Source of the DNA: an uncultured delta proteobacterium
GTDB lineage: Bacteria; Desulfobacterota; Desulfobulbia; Desulfobulbales; Desulfocapsaceae
Direction: 5' to 3'
Assembly: GCA_903875445.1 (NCBI GenBank)
Contig: CAIQWD010000027.1
Coordinates: forward strand, 1-43,222
Length of the DNA: 43,222 bases
Shown: positions 42,564 to 43,222 of the stretch, piece by piece
How positions within the stretch are numbered: position 1 is the first letter of the stretch
Layout of the letters: each line of letters opens with the position of its first letter
Translations under genes and position numbers: made by a program
The notes under the pieces: model-generated
What the model was told of the DNA's origin: nothing
The model's database searches: none
Seen by the model: the letters and a program-made list of their open reading frames with translations, nothing else

Positions 42564-43222
42564 ATGACCCCAGCCAACTTTCAACAACTCGCAAATTTCA
42601 TCTGGTCCGTTGCCGATCTGCTGCGCGGTCCTTACCGCCCGCCGCAGTACGAACGGGTGATGTTGCCGCTCACGGTTCTCCGCCGTTTCGACTGGGTGTT
42701 GGAACCTACCAAGGATGCGGTGCTTAAAAAACACGCTGAACTTACCGCCAAGGGCCAGCCCAACATCGACGCCATCCTTAATAACCTGGCCAAGGACGAA
42801 GACGGCAAACCGCTCGGTTTTCATAATCACAGCCAGCTCGACTTTCATAAACTAAAGGGCGACCCGGACAACATCGGCCGTCACCTTGCCGACTATATCA
42901 ACGGCTTCTCCGAGAACATCCGCAAGATTTTCGAGCGCTTCGAGTTCGAAAAAGAGATCGAGAAACTCGAAGAGGCCAACCGCCTCTATCAGGTGGTTGC
43001 CCAGTTCAGCGAAATGGACCTGCACCCCATGCGGGTGGACAACATTACCATGGGACTGGTGTTCGAAGACCTGATCCGCCGTTTTAACGAGGCGGCGAAC
43101 GAGACCGCCGGTGACCACTTTACCCCGCGCGAGGTCATTCGATTGATGGTCAACCTGCTGTTGGAACCGGATACCAGGGTGCTCACCCAGGAAGGTGTCA
43201 TCGTCACCATCTGCGATCCGGC
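42564..43222 (+). CDS. hsdM: Type I restriction-modification DNA methyltransferase HsdM, 5' part
   Basis: The frame is open from the ATG at 42564 to the window end (about 219 residues seen). The N-terminal helical domain reads FIWSVADLLRGPYRPPQYERVMLPLTVLRRFD. It continues with MRVDNITMGLVFEDLIRRFNE and the start of the methylase domain at AGDHFTPREVIRLMVNLL, all typical of HsdM. The SAM-binding and NPPF motifs lie beyond the edge. hsdS and hsdR are expected downstream. Confidence 0.93.
   Translation, partial: MTPANFQQLANFIWSVADLLRGPYRPPQYERVMLPLTVLRRFDWVLEPTKDAVLKKHAELTAKGQPNIDAILNNLAKDEDGKPLGFHNHSQLDFHKLKGDPDNIGRHLADYINGFSENIRKIFERFEFEKEIEKLEEANRLYQVVAQFSEMDLHPMRVDNITMGLVFEDLIRRFNEAANETAGDHFTPREVIRLMVNLLLEPDTRVLTQEGVIVTICDP

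Noticed and set aside
42303-42848. Minus-strand frame of 181 codons across the Xre and hsdM starts
   Set aside because: Antisense to two recognisable genes, without features of its own.

Overview
The window looks like chromosomal DNA of an anaerobic Desulfobacterota (delta-proteobacterial) bacterium, probably near the Desulfobulbales. The basis is the Clostridium/Desulfo-type nif operon (nifH-nifI1-nifI2-nifD-nifK with both PII-like genes inside it), a class I [4Fe-4S] fumarase, a molybdenum sulfite-oxidase-type enzyme and a sigma54-controlled nitrogen economy. Taxonomy is an inference from gene content and protein style; no marker gene is present.

Layout. (1) 1-6.5 kb is accessory DNA: the right part of a frameshifted IS66-type insertion sequence, an exported two-repeat protein, a small cysteine-rich protein beside a protein that resembles an ABC/SMC ATPase that has lost its P-loop, a sulfite-oxidase-family molybdoenzyme and a small unknown protein, then about 950 bases without a convincing gene. 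(2) 6.56-17.3 kb is one co-directional urea block: a sigma54 promoter, urtABCDE (ABC urea importer), then ureDABCEFG (urease and nickel-insertion proteins). (3) 17.3-23.1 kb is accessory again: an unknown protein, a DUF4143-type AAA ATPase, an SRPBCC protein, a HEPN-motif protein, a B12-binding radical SAM protein and a HicAB toxin-antitoxin pair with a promoter-embedded operator. (4) 23.1-42.1 kb is the nitrogen-fixation region: fumarase, nifB-nifN-nifE (leftward, own sigma54 promoter and NifA-type upstream site), two tandem small paralogues, a universal stress protein, an ECF sigma/signal peptidase/small membrane protein trio, then the leftward operon nifH-nifI1-nifI2-nifD-nifK-(NifB-like)-(2Fe-2S ferredoxin)-GNAT-HEPN-like-two small unknowns, and the divergent nifA. 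(5) 42.3 kb to the end begins a type I restriction-modification locus (Xre regulator, hsdM cut by the window edge).

How the genes work together. Four well-matched sigma54 promoters (urtA, nifE, nifH, nifA) tie urea uptake and hydrolysis and N2 fixation to nitrogen limitation. NifA would activate nifH and nifE. NifI1/NifI2 would switch nitrogenase off post-translationally. NifB, NifE and NifN build FeMo-co, and the ferredoxin is a likely electron carrier. NifD has a roughly 50-residue internal insertion and NifK lacks the N-terminal extension, as in the Clostridium pasteurianum-type enzyme.

The least expected item is the gene after nifK. It is a full-length NifB paralogue with the NifX-like domain, in which all three radical-SAM cluster cysteines are replaced, while a new CCC motif sits at its N-terminus. 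It leads a compact set of small uncharacterised genes inside the nitrogenase operon.
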